Shown here: piece after piece, positions 55,140-62,884 of the stretch
How positions within the stretch are numbered: position 1 is the stretch's first letter
How the letters are laid out: every line of letters begins with the position of its first letter
From: Oceanobacillus senegalensis
Lineage (GTDB): Bacteria > Bacillota > Bacilli > Bacillales > Amphibacillaceae
Length of the DNA: 64,000 nucleotides
Direction of reading: 5' to 3'
NCBI RefSeq assembly: GCF_900176885.1
Contig: NZ_LT839648.1
Location: 29,720-93,719, forward strand
The notes under the pieces: generated by a model
Told to the model about the DNA's origin: nothing
Databases searched by the model: none
Seen by the model: the letters and a program-made list of their open reading frames with translations, nothing else
Position numbers and translations under genes: made by a program

Positions 55140-55622
55140 ATGAGCTTTGAGATGAAACCTGAAATAAAGTCAGTTTTAGAAAAAATTGAATTTGTTAATA
55201 GGTATAAAGAATTATCTAAACAATTTAGTGGTAATCCTAATGATATAAATGATAGATTAGAAAATTACGATATAGAAAAGGTTAATGAAATATTTACAAA
55301 GTTAGGTTATGATGCAGCCTTTGATAACGAGGAGAAATTTTTCAAAGTAGGAGTTGTAGATAATTCACCTAATTATACGATATGGTTTAATATAATTTTA
55401 GAATATGGAATGACTGAGTTTATTTGGGTGGTTTATTATAATAATAAGGTAAGATTAGGAAGTCCTTGGAGTGTTTACTCTAGATTATTAATTGATCCAA
55501 GTGAAAGAATAAAAAAGCCAGTGTATCGAAGTTATGAAGAATTAGAAAAGATACTAAAAGAGGCCTTTTTAATGTATGAAGATTTTAAATTTAATTTAAT
55601 TAATTTGTATAGTGAACAATAA
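55140..55622 (+). CDS. Immunity-like protein of cassette F
   Basis: A 160-residue soluble protein: helical start (MKPEIKSVLEKIEFVNRYKE), then a beta-rich middle (YTIWFNIILEYGMTEFIWVV) and a helical end. GGAGGAG precedes the ATG, 3 nt after the toxin fragment. No family recognised; immunity role from position. Confidence 0.72.
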   Translation: MSFEMKPEIKSVLEKIEFVNRYKELSKQFSGNPNDINDRLENYDIEKVNEIFTKLGYDAAFDNEEKFFKVGVVDNSPNYTIWFNIILEYGMTEFIWVVYYNNKVRLGSPWSVYSRLLIDPSERIKKPVYRSYEELEKILKEAFLMYEDFKFNLINLYSEQ

Positions 55623-55849
55623 TAGATAGACCAAATTTGATATAGGATTTTGGGGTCAGATCCCCAAAATTAATGTGCTAAAGTGCACAAAGAGGGAACT
55701 GTGTTATTGATGGTTCTGTCGTAATGTGTCGAAGGTTAGTAGATTGTAATAAATATAGTATGTGTATGATAAAATAAAGCCGCAACTGAATATTGTGAGG
55801 GTGGTTGGTTGTCGCTCTTCTTTCCGTTTGAGGAAAGGGGGTGATAATT

Positions 55850-55996
55850 ATGGAAACATTTCTTGAAATCATTCGTGAAATTTGGAAGGGTATTGTGCGT
55901 GAAGTTGCTGCACACGTCTTTCGAAAAAACGTATTAGATAACAAGAAAACCACCCCGCGCCGTAGGAAGCATAAGGGTGGTTCTCGAAAGAAATAA
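55850..55996 (+). CDS. Small amphipathic basic peptide, type I toxin-like
   Basis: A 48-residue peptide starting METFLEIIREIWKGIVREV with a very basic tail (RRRKHKGGSRKK). The site AGGGGGTGAT lies 6 nt before the ATG, and GGAAAG just upstream can pair with CTTTCC (about 55821-55836), forming a hairpin next to the site as in the locus at 44448. Downstream are a GGTAGAGGTTGCATTGACTG motif and terminator like those after the 44448 gene. Together these suggest a type I toxin or related small membrane-active peptide; the helix is more amphipathic than in TxpA. Confidence 0.6.
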   Translation: METFLEIIREIWKGIVREVAAHVFRKNVLDNKKTTPRRRKHKGGSRKK

Positions 55997-56038
55997 ATTT
56001 ACTTAGACAACCACCACCCTGACGGTAGAGGTTGCATT

Positions 56039-56069
56039 GACTGGGCGCTGGTAACGCTCAGTCCTTTTT
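56039..56069 (+). terminator. Terminator of small peptide locus
   Basis: GACTGGGCG (56039-56047) pairs with CGCTCAGTC (56055-56063), followed by CTTTTTA. Same design as the terminator at 44657. Confidence 0.8.
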
Positions 56070-56217
56070 ATTCTACGTTGATTATGTCTATATTATACTT
56101 GATTTGCTGTTATTGTTACAAGTGGAGAAGCCCAATATATGGCTATTACGCCATGAATAAAGGTATTAAGATTGATTTTGGTGATGAAGTACCGTGGAAG
56201 TATAAATTGTTGGAGAA

Positions 56218-56419
56218 CTGAAAAAGACATTAAGTGAGAATAATGATTTGCAGCCTTTTTTTGAAGAAATAAATAAGTATACGGAAAATGTACATTCACT
56301 AAACCCTGGAGTAGATAGTTATTATATTGAACAAATCGAAAAGGAATTAAACATTACATTACCCCAGAACTTATTGAGGAGTTTTTGGATGCAGAGAAGC
56401 AAGTAATATTAAAATAACT
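56218..56419 (+). pseudogene. SUKH N-terminal fragment joined to another immunity tail
   Basis: A frame without start contains LQPFFEEINKYTENVHSLNPG and YYIEQIEKELNITLPQNLL, an SMI1/KNR4 N terminus. Near 56365 it joins, out of frame, to the tail also present at 54680-54720 (DNA for LVEEFLDAEKQ). A second recombination scar of the same type as at 54777. Confidence 0.65.
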
Positions 56420-56434
56420 AGAGAGTGTAAAGAG

Positions 56435-56467
56435 AACGATGGACTAATAAGACATCGTTTTCTTTTT
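56435..56467 (+). terminator. Intrinsic terminator
   Basis: AACGATG (56435-56441) pairs with CATCGTT (56453-56459), followed by TTCTTTTT. Copy of the terminator at 54738; directly after it the SUKH-4 gene head (MITPEEFIE) recurs to 56510. Confidence 0.75.
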
Positions 56468-56510
56468 AGGAAGGTGAGAGAATGATAACGCCAGAGGAAT
56501 TTATTGAATG

Positions 56511-56657
56511 GTACCTAACGCTCTCAAAGGAGGGCAACTTAAAGGGGAATTAATATTAAAAGTACCAGTTCAAAATAAACAAATTCCGCAAACAATTCTT
56601 GATGAGGCAACAAAAAACAGGATTATTATTAGGGATATTAAGGGGGAAGGTGTATAA
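56511..56657 (+). pseudogene. C-terminal toxin fragment (cassette G)
   Basis: A frame without start reads VPNALKGGQLKGELILKVPV and ends IIIRDIKGEGV. It parallels the end of the fragment at 54924 (YPELDGKPLEGKLILEIPA), so both are tails of the same toxin family. It stops immediately before the next gene. Confidence 0.6.
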
Positions 56658-57128
56658 TTGACTATGAAAGTTTATTATTGTGACGAATGGTCGGACATCA
56701 AAAAGAAGCCTTGGAACATTCTTGATGACCGTACTGCATACACACACCATCAAAAACATGAACCATATACGGCGATATTATTAGAAGGTGAGAAACCTAA
56801 GTATATTGTAAATGTTACAAATGAATGGGTTTCGGTGGGGTTTTATGATGACCTGATTCGTAAGTATTTAAATTATGATTTTGAAGTTATGAGTGATGGT
56901 AAGATTTTTTTAAGAACAGCCATGTATTGGGAATATGATGATGAAACTGACACGGAAGTAAGCAGCTTGATTTTGGGCTTCCGAGAAGATGGCTATATAG
57001 CAATGGAAAAGAGAGATTTAAAAACCGATTCAGTCGAGGAGCGCGAGACTAGTGATACCCTTGAAAGAAACTGGGATGTATTTCCTGAGTTTGGTCATTA
57101 CATTCATTTGTGCAGAGAGGAAAGGTAA
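56658..57128 (+). CDS. Immunity-like protein of cassette G
   Basis: A 156-residue acidic, Trp/Tyr-rich protein (KVYYCDEWSDIKKKPWNIL, EWVSVGFYDDLIRKYLNYDF). The start is either TTG 56658, 5 nt after AAGGTG and directly after the toxin-fragment stop, or ATG 56664. No family recognised. Position after a toxin tail implies immunity. G+C and codon use appear slightly different from its neighbours, hinting at separate origin (impression only). Confidence 0.7.
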   Translation: MTMKVYYCDEWSDIKKKPWNILDDRTAYTHHQKHEPYTAILLEGEKPKYIVNVTNEWVSVGFYDDLIRKYLNYDFEVMSDGKIFLRTAMYWEYDDETDTEVSSLILGFREDGYIAMEKRDLKTDSVEERETSDTLERNWDVFPEFGHYIHLCREER

Positions 57129-57264
57129 CTAGTATAGAGCGCTATCGAGTGCCTAAACTAGTTATACGAAAGGTTGTTATGTATAGGCACATAAAGCAAG
57201 TGAACTAAAATACAATTAAAATATTTGATTTTGACAAACACAACAATGATACGTTTGAAAGTAA

Positions 57265-57304
57265 AACTCCATGAGGGTATTGCCATCATGGAGTTTTATT
57301 TTGT
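57265..57304 (+). terminator. Intrinsic terminator
   Basis: AAAACTCCATGA (57265-57276) and TCATGGAGTTTT (57288-57299) are exact reverse complements with an 11-nt loop, followed by ATTTTG. Ends cassette G; loop resembles the hairpin at 50935. Confidence 0.85.
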
Positions 57305-57361
57305 ATAGGGATAATAAGAAAAGTACGATAATTAGGTAAGATGGCATCTTACATGGCAGAG

Positions 57362-57599
57362 ATGAACGTTGTCGGGTATATACGAGTCTCTACACAAGTA
57401 TAAGCGAAAGAAGGATACAGCTTGAATATCAAGAAGATGAAATTAAGGCGTATTGAGAATAGAATAACTTGAAATAGTACTTAGGGGCAGTTGCCTTGTG
57501 CAATGAAACCATGAAAGATATGGATGCCTATGCATTTGCCGTAGAAAGAGGACAAACGGAAATTGCTGAATATTTAAAGCGAAAAATGGATGAAAAATA
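57362..57599 (+). pseudogene. Serine-recombinase relic and ankyrin-like tail
   Basis: From 57362 the frame reads MNVVGYIRVSTQV, stop, then AKEGYSLEYQEDEIKAY, stop: the catalytic N terminus of a resolvase/invertase-family serine recombinase (Ser in RVST). It breaks off near 57470. After that, 57510-57599 encodes an unrelated C-terminal piece (MDAYAFAVERGQTEIAEYLK) that looks like the last ankyrin-type helix pair of an immunity protein. Both are fragments. Confidence 0.65.
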
Positions 57600-57602
57600 A
57601 TA

Positions 57603-57667
57603 AAGGGACGTGGGCAGGTTCCTCGTCCAAGGACGTAGGGATAGGTACCTGTCTATTCGATAATTCT
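57603..57667 (+). repeat. Degenerate LXG junction block
   Basis: AGGGACGTGGGCAGGTTCCT and AGGGATAGGTACCTGTC, variants of the junction palindrome, lie directly before a pre-toxin copy that begins at the equivalent of GTTGGGAAGGTATTAAAGC. Confidence 0.5.
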
Positions 57668-58195
57668 TGTTGGAAAGGTATTAAAGCTCAGGAAAGTGGA
57701 TGATATACTTAAGGTAGATAAGGATGGCGTGGCGGCGAAAAGGGTAGATAATTTAGTAGAAAATAAAGTGAATGTTAATTCAGATGATATTAGATCTTAC
57801 CGTGATATAGATATTGAAAAAGTACCAATTGAATACAGGGCCGATCCTAGACTTGTTTCTGAGATGAACTACAAGGGAAAGAAAAAAAGTGGAACTAATG
57901 TAGAAGGATGGGAAAGAAATGCTTCGAAACATTTTAATGAATGATTGGATAAGCATCCCGAATTTTTCAGTGAAGCAAATGTTGAAAGAATTGAGAATGG
58001 GTTAGTCCCATTAGTTGATGACGAATCTATTAAGCATTTTCCAAATATAAAAATTGTAAGGATAATAAACTAATTCATCACCATATTGGCGGCCGAGGTT
58101 AAGCAGCAGTTCCACAATCACTTCATAGAGGATTTGGTGGGATACATAATTTTGAGAAAGAGACAATATTAGGAATAACGATCCTTTGACTGAAA
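57668..58195 (+). pseudogene. Broken paralogue of the HNH-like LXG toxin end (cassette H)
   Basis: A short pre-toxin piece (DDILKVDKDGVAAKRVDN) is followed by a toxin domain homologous to that of the full-length gene: YRADPRLVSEMNYKGKKKSG, TNVEGWERNASKHF, then after stops HPEFFSEANVERIENG, HHHIGGRG and GIHNFEKE. Stops near 57942, 58070 and 58100 and frameshifts inactivate it. The adjacent immunity gene at 58266 stays intact. Confidence 0.8.
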
Positions 58196-58265
58196 TCGGG
58201 GAAGTATTTACGTCATCTGAAAAAAAACCATAACTAGAGTAAAAATATAAAGTGGAGGTAAAAAT

Positions 58266-58820
58266 ATGATTTCACCACAGGAGTTTTTGGATAGATGGAA
58301 CAGTGACATTTATGGTTTCGTTCATTATGATGAATCTAGTATTGATTCCTATAACTTATCGGATGAAACGAAGGAATTTTTAATTAAGGCAGGGTTACCA
58401 GAATCTGCCCCACCTTTTTTAACCTTTGAGTCTTCAACTGACGGAGGTGGAGTTAGACTAACTGAAAAAAATAATACATTAGGAGAAATGTATAAAAAGT
58501 TTATATATATCGGATATAATGGTAGTGGCAATCCAGTGTGTATTGATGAAACTAATTCTAAACTTGTTTATATTGATTATGACAATGAAAATAATAATGT
58601 ATTCATTAATTCCTCCATTTCAAGTTTTGTAGAGTCTTTACTAGTATACGTAGATTTTATAAAAAAGGTAAAAGCAACGAATGGAAGAAGAGCTTACCTA
58701 CAAAAAAATGCAACGAAGGAATTGTTAGATTGGATTAAACATTCTCTTTATCAAATTGACGCCATATCTTCTTCACAAGGTAGTTTTTGGAAAGAGGAAC
58801 TTGATAGCTTTTATGAATAA
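58266..58820 (+). CDS. SUKH-4-like immunity protein (paralogue)
   Basis: A 184-residue paralogue of the immunity protein at 48220: MISPQEFLDRWNSDIYG, EFLIKAGLPESAPPFLTFE, IGYNGSGNPVCI and VFINSSISSFVESLLVYVDF align over the full length. GTGGAGGT precedes the ATG. It follows the broken HNH-like toxin copy, as its homologue follows the intact one. Clearly diverged, so this pair came from another lineage rather than from recent duplication. Confidence 0.87.
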   Translation: MISPQEFLDRWNSDIYGFVHYDESSIDSYNLSDETKEFLIKAGLPESAPPFLTFESSTDGGGVRLTEKNNTLGEMYKKFIYIGYNGSGNPVCIDETNSKLVYIDYDNENNNVFINSSISSFVESLLVYVDFIKKVKATNGRRAYLQKNATKELLDWIKHSLYQIDAISSSQGSFWKEELDSFYE

Positions 58821-59205
58821 ACACAAAGATTGAATGTTAAATTTATTCTTATTTTTGATTTTACCATGCATACATCCAAACATACTAATTAGAGAATAAA
58901 TGATGGGTCACAGCAATAGAAGAAGGAAAGCATGTTTCAGTTAACGTAAATATGAATTAAGAGGAGGATAAGGGTAATTTCTCCCTTCCCAATATATAAT
59001 GACATGTTGATCAAAGAGGCACTGCTCAGAGTTTTTTCTGTTTAGGTGTCTTTTTTTTATTTAATTATTATTAGGTTTCGGGTTCACAGACCCCACTGCC
59101 TTAAAGCGCTAAAGTGAAATGTTTAGAAGCGCTGCAAGAATGGAGAGTAGAAAATGAAGTGCAAGATTATGTTTTTAATAACCTTGCACTTATTTAGTTA
59201 GGACC
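58821..59205. other. Gene-free spacer with dispersed motif
   Basis: No supported gene. CAGACCCCACTGCCTTAAAGCG near 59087 belongs to the dispersed CCCCAGTGCGTTAAAGTG-type motif family; a frame from about 59120 (CLEALQEWRVENEVQDYVF) is a short remnant with no start. Further left is AT-rich. Confidence 0.4.
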
Positions 59206-59209
59206 AGAA

Positions 59210-59632
59210 GTGAAAATGACAGTAAAACTTTTAGACGATGTACATACGCTAACTAGTGTAGACGCGTCACTCATTAATAAAGGCATCGCCGCAGCATCAA
59301 TTTTTCCTGTTGGGAAGGTATTAAAGCTAAGGAAAGTGGATGATATACTCAAGGTAGATAAGGATGGCGTGGCGGCGAAGAGGGTAGATAAGGTAGAGGA
59401 TGTTGCGAGTAAAAGTAACCCTCTACTACCAGGGGAAAGAAAAGTAGGAACATATGAAGAATTAATAGATGCAGGAACACGTGGAGACAATATAACTCCT
59501 CACCATATACCGTCTGCAAAATACATCAAAACAAAAGCAGACGTACATAAAAATGATGGGGTGAGCATGAATATGGAACAACCTCATCCAGGTGGGAGAC
59601 ACCTAAAGTATCCAAATATGTTTGACAAGTAA
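59210..59632 (+). CDS. Orphan LXG C-terminal cassette, PHH-type nuclease toxin (cassette I)
   Basis: A 140-codon frame that starts inside the pre-toxin region (LDDVHTLTSVDASLINKG, VGKVLKLRKVDDILKVDKDG) and switches after VDKVED to a toxin with YEELIDAGTRGDNITPHHIP, KNDGVSMNMEQPHPGGRH, a pattern seen in HNH-type nuclease toxins of Rhs and LXG proteins. It ends soon after (LKYPNMFDK), so the C-terminal part may be missing. No ribosome-binding site; silent cassette. Confidence 0.72.
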   Translation: MKMTVKLLDDVHTLTSVDASLINKGIAAASIFPVGKVLKLRKVDDILKVDKDGVAAKRVDKVEDVASKSNPLLPGERKVGTYEELIDAGTRGDNITPHHIPSAKYIKTKADVHKNDGVSMNMEQPHPGGRHLKYPNMFDK

Positions 59633-59796
59633 TAGGCGGTCTGGAGATAAGAGAATAAATTCATCAATAGGTAGTCAATAGCGGTATAGGATTGATATTT
59701 TTGATAAAAATCAAGGAATCGCAAAAGTATGACACCAGAACAACCAAAGAATACTTATCTGAATGTAAAATTAACACATTAGCGGGAGGAGTTTAA

Positions 59797-60339
59797 ATGG
59801 AAAAATATCTAAAGGATTTTAAATTGCATAATAAAGTTCCGAGTGAAATTATTGAAAAATATACGAAACTGGTACCAAATGAAATTATAGATTTATGGAG
59901 TAATTATGGATTTGGTACTTTTATGCAAGGGTATTTTAAAAGTGTAAATCCAGAGGAATTTAAAGAGATTTTGGGGGAGAGTAGCCAAAGATACAAGGAT
60001 TCCGTTGTGTTGTTTGCTACAGGTATGGGTGACCTAGTTATTTGGTCAGATGGATATGTTAGATTACTAAATTACAGGTATGGTGTGGTAAAGACAATTA
60101 TGTTTACATTTGAATTTTTCTTTCAAAATATTAATGATTTGGAATTTAAAGATGAAGATTTGTCTTGGCAACCTTATCCTGAAGCCCTTAAACAATACGG
60201 TGAGTTGGATTATGATGAGTGTTTCGGCTATACCCCACTATTAGGTTTAGGTGGAACAGAAAAGGTTGAGAACCTCAAGAAAGTAAAATTGAAGGAACAT
60301 ATTCTTATTATTACTGAATTTATGGGACCAATTCAGTAA
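59797..60339 (+). CDS. GAD-like/DUF1851 immunity protein
   Basis: A 180-residue protein with an N-terminal GAD-like part (VPSEIIEKYTKLVPNEIIDL, WSNYGFGTFMQGYFKSVNP) and a C-terminal DUF1851 part (DECFGYTPLLGLGGTEKVEN), the architecture of Tdi1-type immunity proteins. GGGAGGAG precedes the ATG. By order it belongs to the PHH-type toxin cassette, although it is 164 bp away, so another partner is possible. Confidence 0.83.
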   Translation: MEKYLKDFKLHNKVPSEIIEKYTKLVPNEIIDLWSNYGFGTFMQGYFKSVNPEEFKEILGESSQRYKDSVVLFATGMGDLVIWSDGYVRLLNYRYGVVKTIMFTFEFFFQNINDLEFKDEDLSWQPYPEALKQYGELDYDECFGYTPLLGLGGTEKVENLKKVKLKEHILIITEFMGPIQ

Positions 60340-60406
60340 TGTTCCTATTTAATGGATCAATTCTCCCACTGATTTGATAGAAGTCTTCAATGATTAGAAG
60401 GATACA

Positions 60407-60562
60407 CTTCCAAAAAAGATAATTCCATTTGCCTTTGATCCGTCTGGAAACTTAATATGCTTTGAAGGGTTAACGAAAGAACAGGTTGAAGAACGTGCAA
60501 GAGAAAATATATTTTACGTTGCAGCAACATTTACGGAATTTCTTGATAAGTTACATGACTAA
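60407..60562 (+). pseudogene. SUKH C-terminal remnant
   Basis: A frame without start reads LPKKIIPFAFDPSGNLICFE, then EERARENIFYVAATFTEFLD. FAFDPSGNLICF and the C-terminal FTEFL are SMI1/KNR4 landmarks, so this is the last third of a SUKH immunity gene whose 5' part has been deleted. Confidence 0.7.
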
Positions 60563-60604
60563 GGAATTAAAGCGCTTGATTGCCTGATGAGGAGGGTATA
60601 AAAA

Positions 60605-61174
60605 ATGGAACAATTTAAAAAAAGGTTAGAAACAATAATTGATTTCGATGTAAAAGAGATTAACATTAGATGGACTGAAGACCATTTAAATTATCTAGAA
60701 AGAAAATATAATATAAAGTTACCTCAAGATTATACATTTTATCTGCAACATTATGGTAATGATTATATCAAGGAAGATTATCACTTTATTCCTCCAGAAG
60801 GTTTATCAAATAAAATTAAGCTTACACCATTTGGAGTAGACTCATTTTATGGATTATATAACGATGAAAATAATATGGAGGACAAGATAAACTTTTATAA
60901 AGATTTATTACCAGCTGATTTAATTCCTATTGCAGATTTACCAGGAGGAGATTTAGTTTGCATTGGAATAAAAGATGACACACAAAATAAAATTTATATT
61001 TGGTTTCACGAAATGGATGGAGAGAATTTATATTTAGTATCTGACTCTTTCAAAAGCTTTATTATGAACTTTAAAAGAATAAATGTCGAAGGAAATAATC
61101 TAGAAAATGTTAATTTAAATATGAGTGATAAGTTAAATGCATTTCTAACTAATGCATCAAAAAAAATGAAATGA
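60605..61174 (+). CDS. SMI1/KNR4 (SUKH) immunity protein
   Basis: A 189-residue SUKH protein: DHLNYLERKYNIKLPQDYTF, LIPIADLPGGDLVCIGIKD and IYIWFHEMDGE are typical. It has an extra C-terminal Asn-rich helix (about 160-189). GAGGAGG precedes the ATG. No toxin is directly in front; orphan immunity gene. Confidence 0.87.
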   Translation: MEQFKKRLETIIDFDVKEINIRWTEDHLNYLERKYNIKLPQDYTFYLQHYGNDYIKEDYHFIPPEGLSNKIKLTPFGVDSFYGLYNDENNMEDKINFYKDLLPADLIPIADLPGGDLVCIGIKDDTQNKIYIWFHEMDGENLYLVSDSFKSFIMNFKRINVEGNNLENVNLNMSDKLNAFLTNASKKMK

Positions 61175-61201
61175 TGATAAGTTGCTTAAGTATCATATCC
61201 A

Positions 61202-61240
61202 GAAACCTTGGTCGGCTTATGCCTCTCAAGGTTTCTTTTT
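61202..61240 (+). terminator. Intrinsic terminator
   Basis: GAAACCTTG (61202-61210) pairs perfectly with CAAGGTTTC (61227-61235), followed by TTTTT. Confidence 0.85.
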
Positions 61241-61357
61241 GGCGGAGCTGCCTAGTGCCGAATAAACTGCATTTTACCTACAAGTAAGAGATAACCCATA
61301 TAAGCCCTCTGTAATGTATCCATCAGGTAAACTATTTCCAAGGAGGTAAAATAGCAT

Positions 61358-61795
61358 ATGGCTGATTTTGATTTTATTAATGAACTAGAAAATAAAACTT
61401 ATAAGGTACCTGAAGATGATATTTTAAAAGCTGAACAAAGAATGGACATCAGTTTTCCAAATGATTTAAAACAGCTATATTCAGAAGTTGGTTATGGTTT
61501 TATTAAAGGTCAAAGTGCTAATGCAATAAATAGAATATTGGGACCAGGGGCTGTAGCAGATATTAGATTAAGAGAAGGTATTTTTGAATCTGACCCAGAT
61601 ATAGAAGAACTTTTTGATGATGAAGATAAACTTATTTTTTTTGAAGTAAACGAAGGTGTTTATATTTCATTAGATTTACAATTAGTTAATAATCCAATAT
61701 ATTATTTCGATATTCAAATAGCTGAATCGTTAGAGGATTTTTTTAGAAAGTTTCTCGATAATAATGAATATTATATAGATTTAATTGAGGATTAG
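61358..61795 (+). CDS. SMI1/KNR4 (SUKH) immunity protein
   Basis: A 145-residue acidic SUKH protein: PEDDILKAEQRMDISFPNDL, YSEVGYGFIKG, NRILGPGAVADIRLREG and YYFDIQIAESLEDFFRKF. It is a close relative of the genes at 63294 and 63814, so this subfamily has expanded locally. AAGGAGG precedes the ATG. Orphan immunity gene. Confidence 0.87.
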   Translation: MADFDFINELENKTYKVPEDDILKAEQRMDISFPNDLKQLYSEVGYGFIKGQSANAINRILGPGAVADIRLREGIFESDPDIEELFDDEDKLIFFEVNEGVYISLDLQLVNNPIYYFDIQIAESLEDFFRKFLDNNEYYIDLIED

Positions 61796-61827
61796 GCTTA
61801 ATTGGTAGAAGAAGTAAAAATCAATTG

Positions 61828-61866
61828 ACCTTGATTGGGTATGAACTGCCTTTCAAGGTTTTTTAC
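61828..61866 (+). terminator. Intrinsic terminator
   Basis: ACCTTGA (61828-61834) pairs with TCAAGGT (61853-61859), followed by TTTT. Same design as at 61202 and 63747. Confidence 0.78.
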
Positions 61867-61922
61867 CTTGCCTTATATTAAACAGTGATATTTGAGTTGG
61901 AGAAAAAGAAAATGACTAAAAG

Positions 61923-62317
61923 TATTTTACGTTACTCGATGGTAGGAAGGCTAGAGAGTTTACGGGTGTAGATGGCATTGTGAGTTACGGATTTGTAAGT
62001 GAGATTCCAGAGTATCGGTTTCAGCCAGAGGAGAAGAGCTTCCTAGAAAAAGCATGGGATGGCGTGAAGGATGTAGGTTCAACCGTAGCCAGCGGAGCCA
62101 AAGAAGTAGCCGACTTTATGCTTTTAGACGATGTAAATACACTTACCAGTTTAGATGCTTCTCTTGTTGATAAAGGCATCGCCGCAGTTTCGATAATTCC
62201 GGTTGGGAAGGTATTTTAAAGCTTAGGAAAGTGGATGATATACTTAAGGTAGATGCGGATGGGGTGGTTGCTAAGAAGGTAGATAATGGTGTGGGGTTAA
62301 GGACAAGGGGGGATTAC
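61923..62317 (+). pseudogene. LXG pre-toxin copy without toxin domain (cassette J)
   Basis: Copy of the pre-toxin region from the equivalent of YFTLLDGRKAREFT to DDILKVDADGVVAKKVDNG, with no start signal and a frameshift near 62213 (GGTATTTTAAAGCTTAGG, two extra bases). The toxin domain is absent; after about 60 bp the immunity gene at 62318 begins. Second example, after cassette C, of toxin loss with immunity kept. Confidence 0.85.
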
Positions 62318-62791
62318 ATGAAGGAATTTGAAGATTACTTTTCAGAATTACAAGCAGACATGGTCGCTATTTGTTTAGAATATGTTGAAAATGAAGTAGA
62401 GGATATTTACATTTACTGTTCCTATGAGCCAGAAATGTATGTTTTTGACGTATTTTTTAAGATAAATAATCAATTTGTTTTTAAGCATAACTTAAATGAT
62501 GCAGTAACTAGCAGAAGCAAGATTGGTAAGAAAGAATTGATTTATGACACCTCTGAACAAAGGCAAGAAGCTGTTTTAGATATTGGACTTGAAAATTTAG
62601 AAAAGATACATGAAAAATGTAAAGAATATGAGAAAGAAATGCCTACAGAGATAAAGTTACATTATAATGTGAAGAAAAATAGTTTAAAAGGAAAATATAG
62701 ATATGATTTAGTTTATTCAAATGACGAAGAGCTTTTACCAGATGATATCTTTAATTTATGGCTTGATGAAGTAAAAAACGGAAATTACTGA
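62318..62791 (+). CDS. Immunity-like protein of cassette J (possibly YezG/DUF600-like)
   Basis: A 157-residue acidic protein from ATG 62318, chosen because GGGGGG lies 5 nt upstream; the frame is open further back into the pre-toxin copy. It reads KEFEDYFSELQADMVAICLE, EVEDIYIYCSYEPEMYVFDV and LHYNVKKNSLKGKYRYDLVY. The layout resembles immunity proteins found next to LXG toxins such as YeeF/YezG, but I cannot assign the family firmly. Confidence 0.75.
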   Translation: MKEFEDYFSELQADMVAICLEYVENEVEDIYIYCSYEPEMYVFDVFFKINNQFVFKHNLNDAVTSRSKIGKKELIYDTSEQRQEAVLDIGLENLEKIHEKCKEYEKEMPTEIKLHYNVKKNSLKGKYRYDLVYSNDEELLPDDIFNLWLDEVKNGNY

Positions 62792-62800
62792 ATCGGAAAT

Positions 62801-62884
62801 GTCGTAGGGTCAGGTTCCTTGTCCATAGGTATCGAAGTAACTTTAAAAAGTTTTGTAGAGAAATTTCTGCAAGACTTTTTTATT
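62801..62884 (+). repeat. LXG cassette junction block 4
   Basis: GTCGTAGGGTCAGGTTCCTT, ATAGGTATCGAAGTAACTTT and the hairpin AAAAGTTTTGTAGA/TTTCTGCAAGACTTTT, then the LXG copy from 62885 (TTCCGAGATTAGTAGGATG). Same order as blocks 1-3. Confidence 0.75.

Noticed and set aside
55678..55953. A 91-codon minus-strand frame opposite the small basic peptide gene
   Set aside because: It is antisense to the better supported peptide gene and has no ribosome-binding site. An antisense RNA, not a protein, is the likelier product if transcribed.
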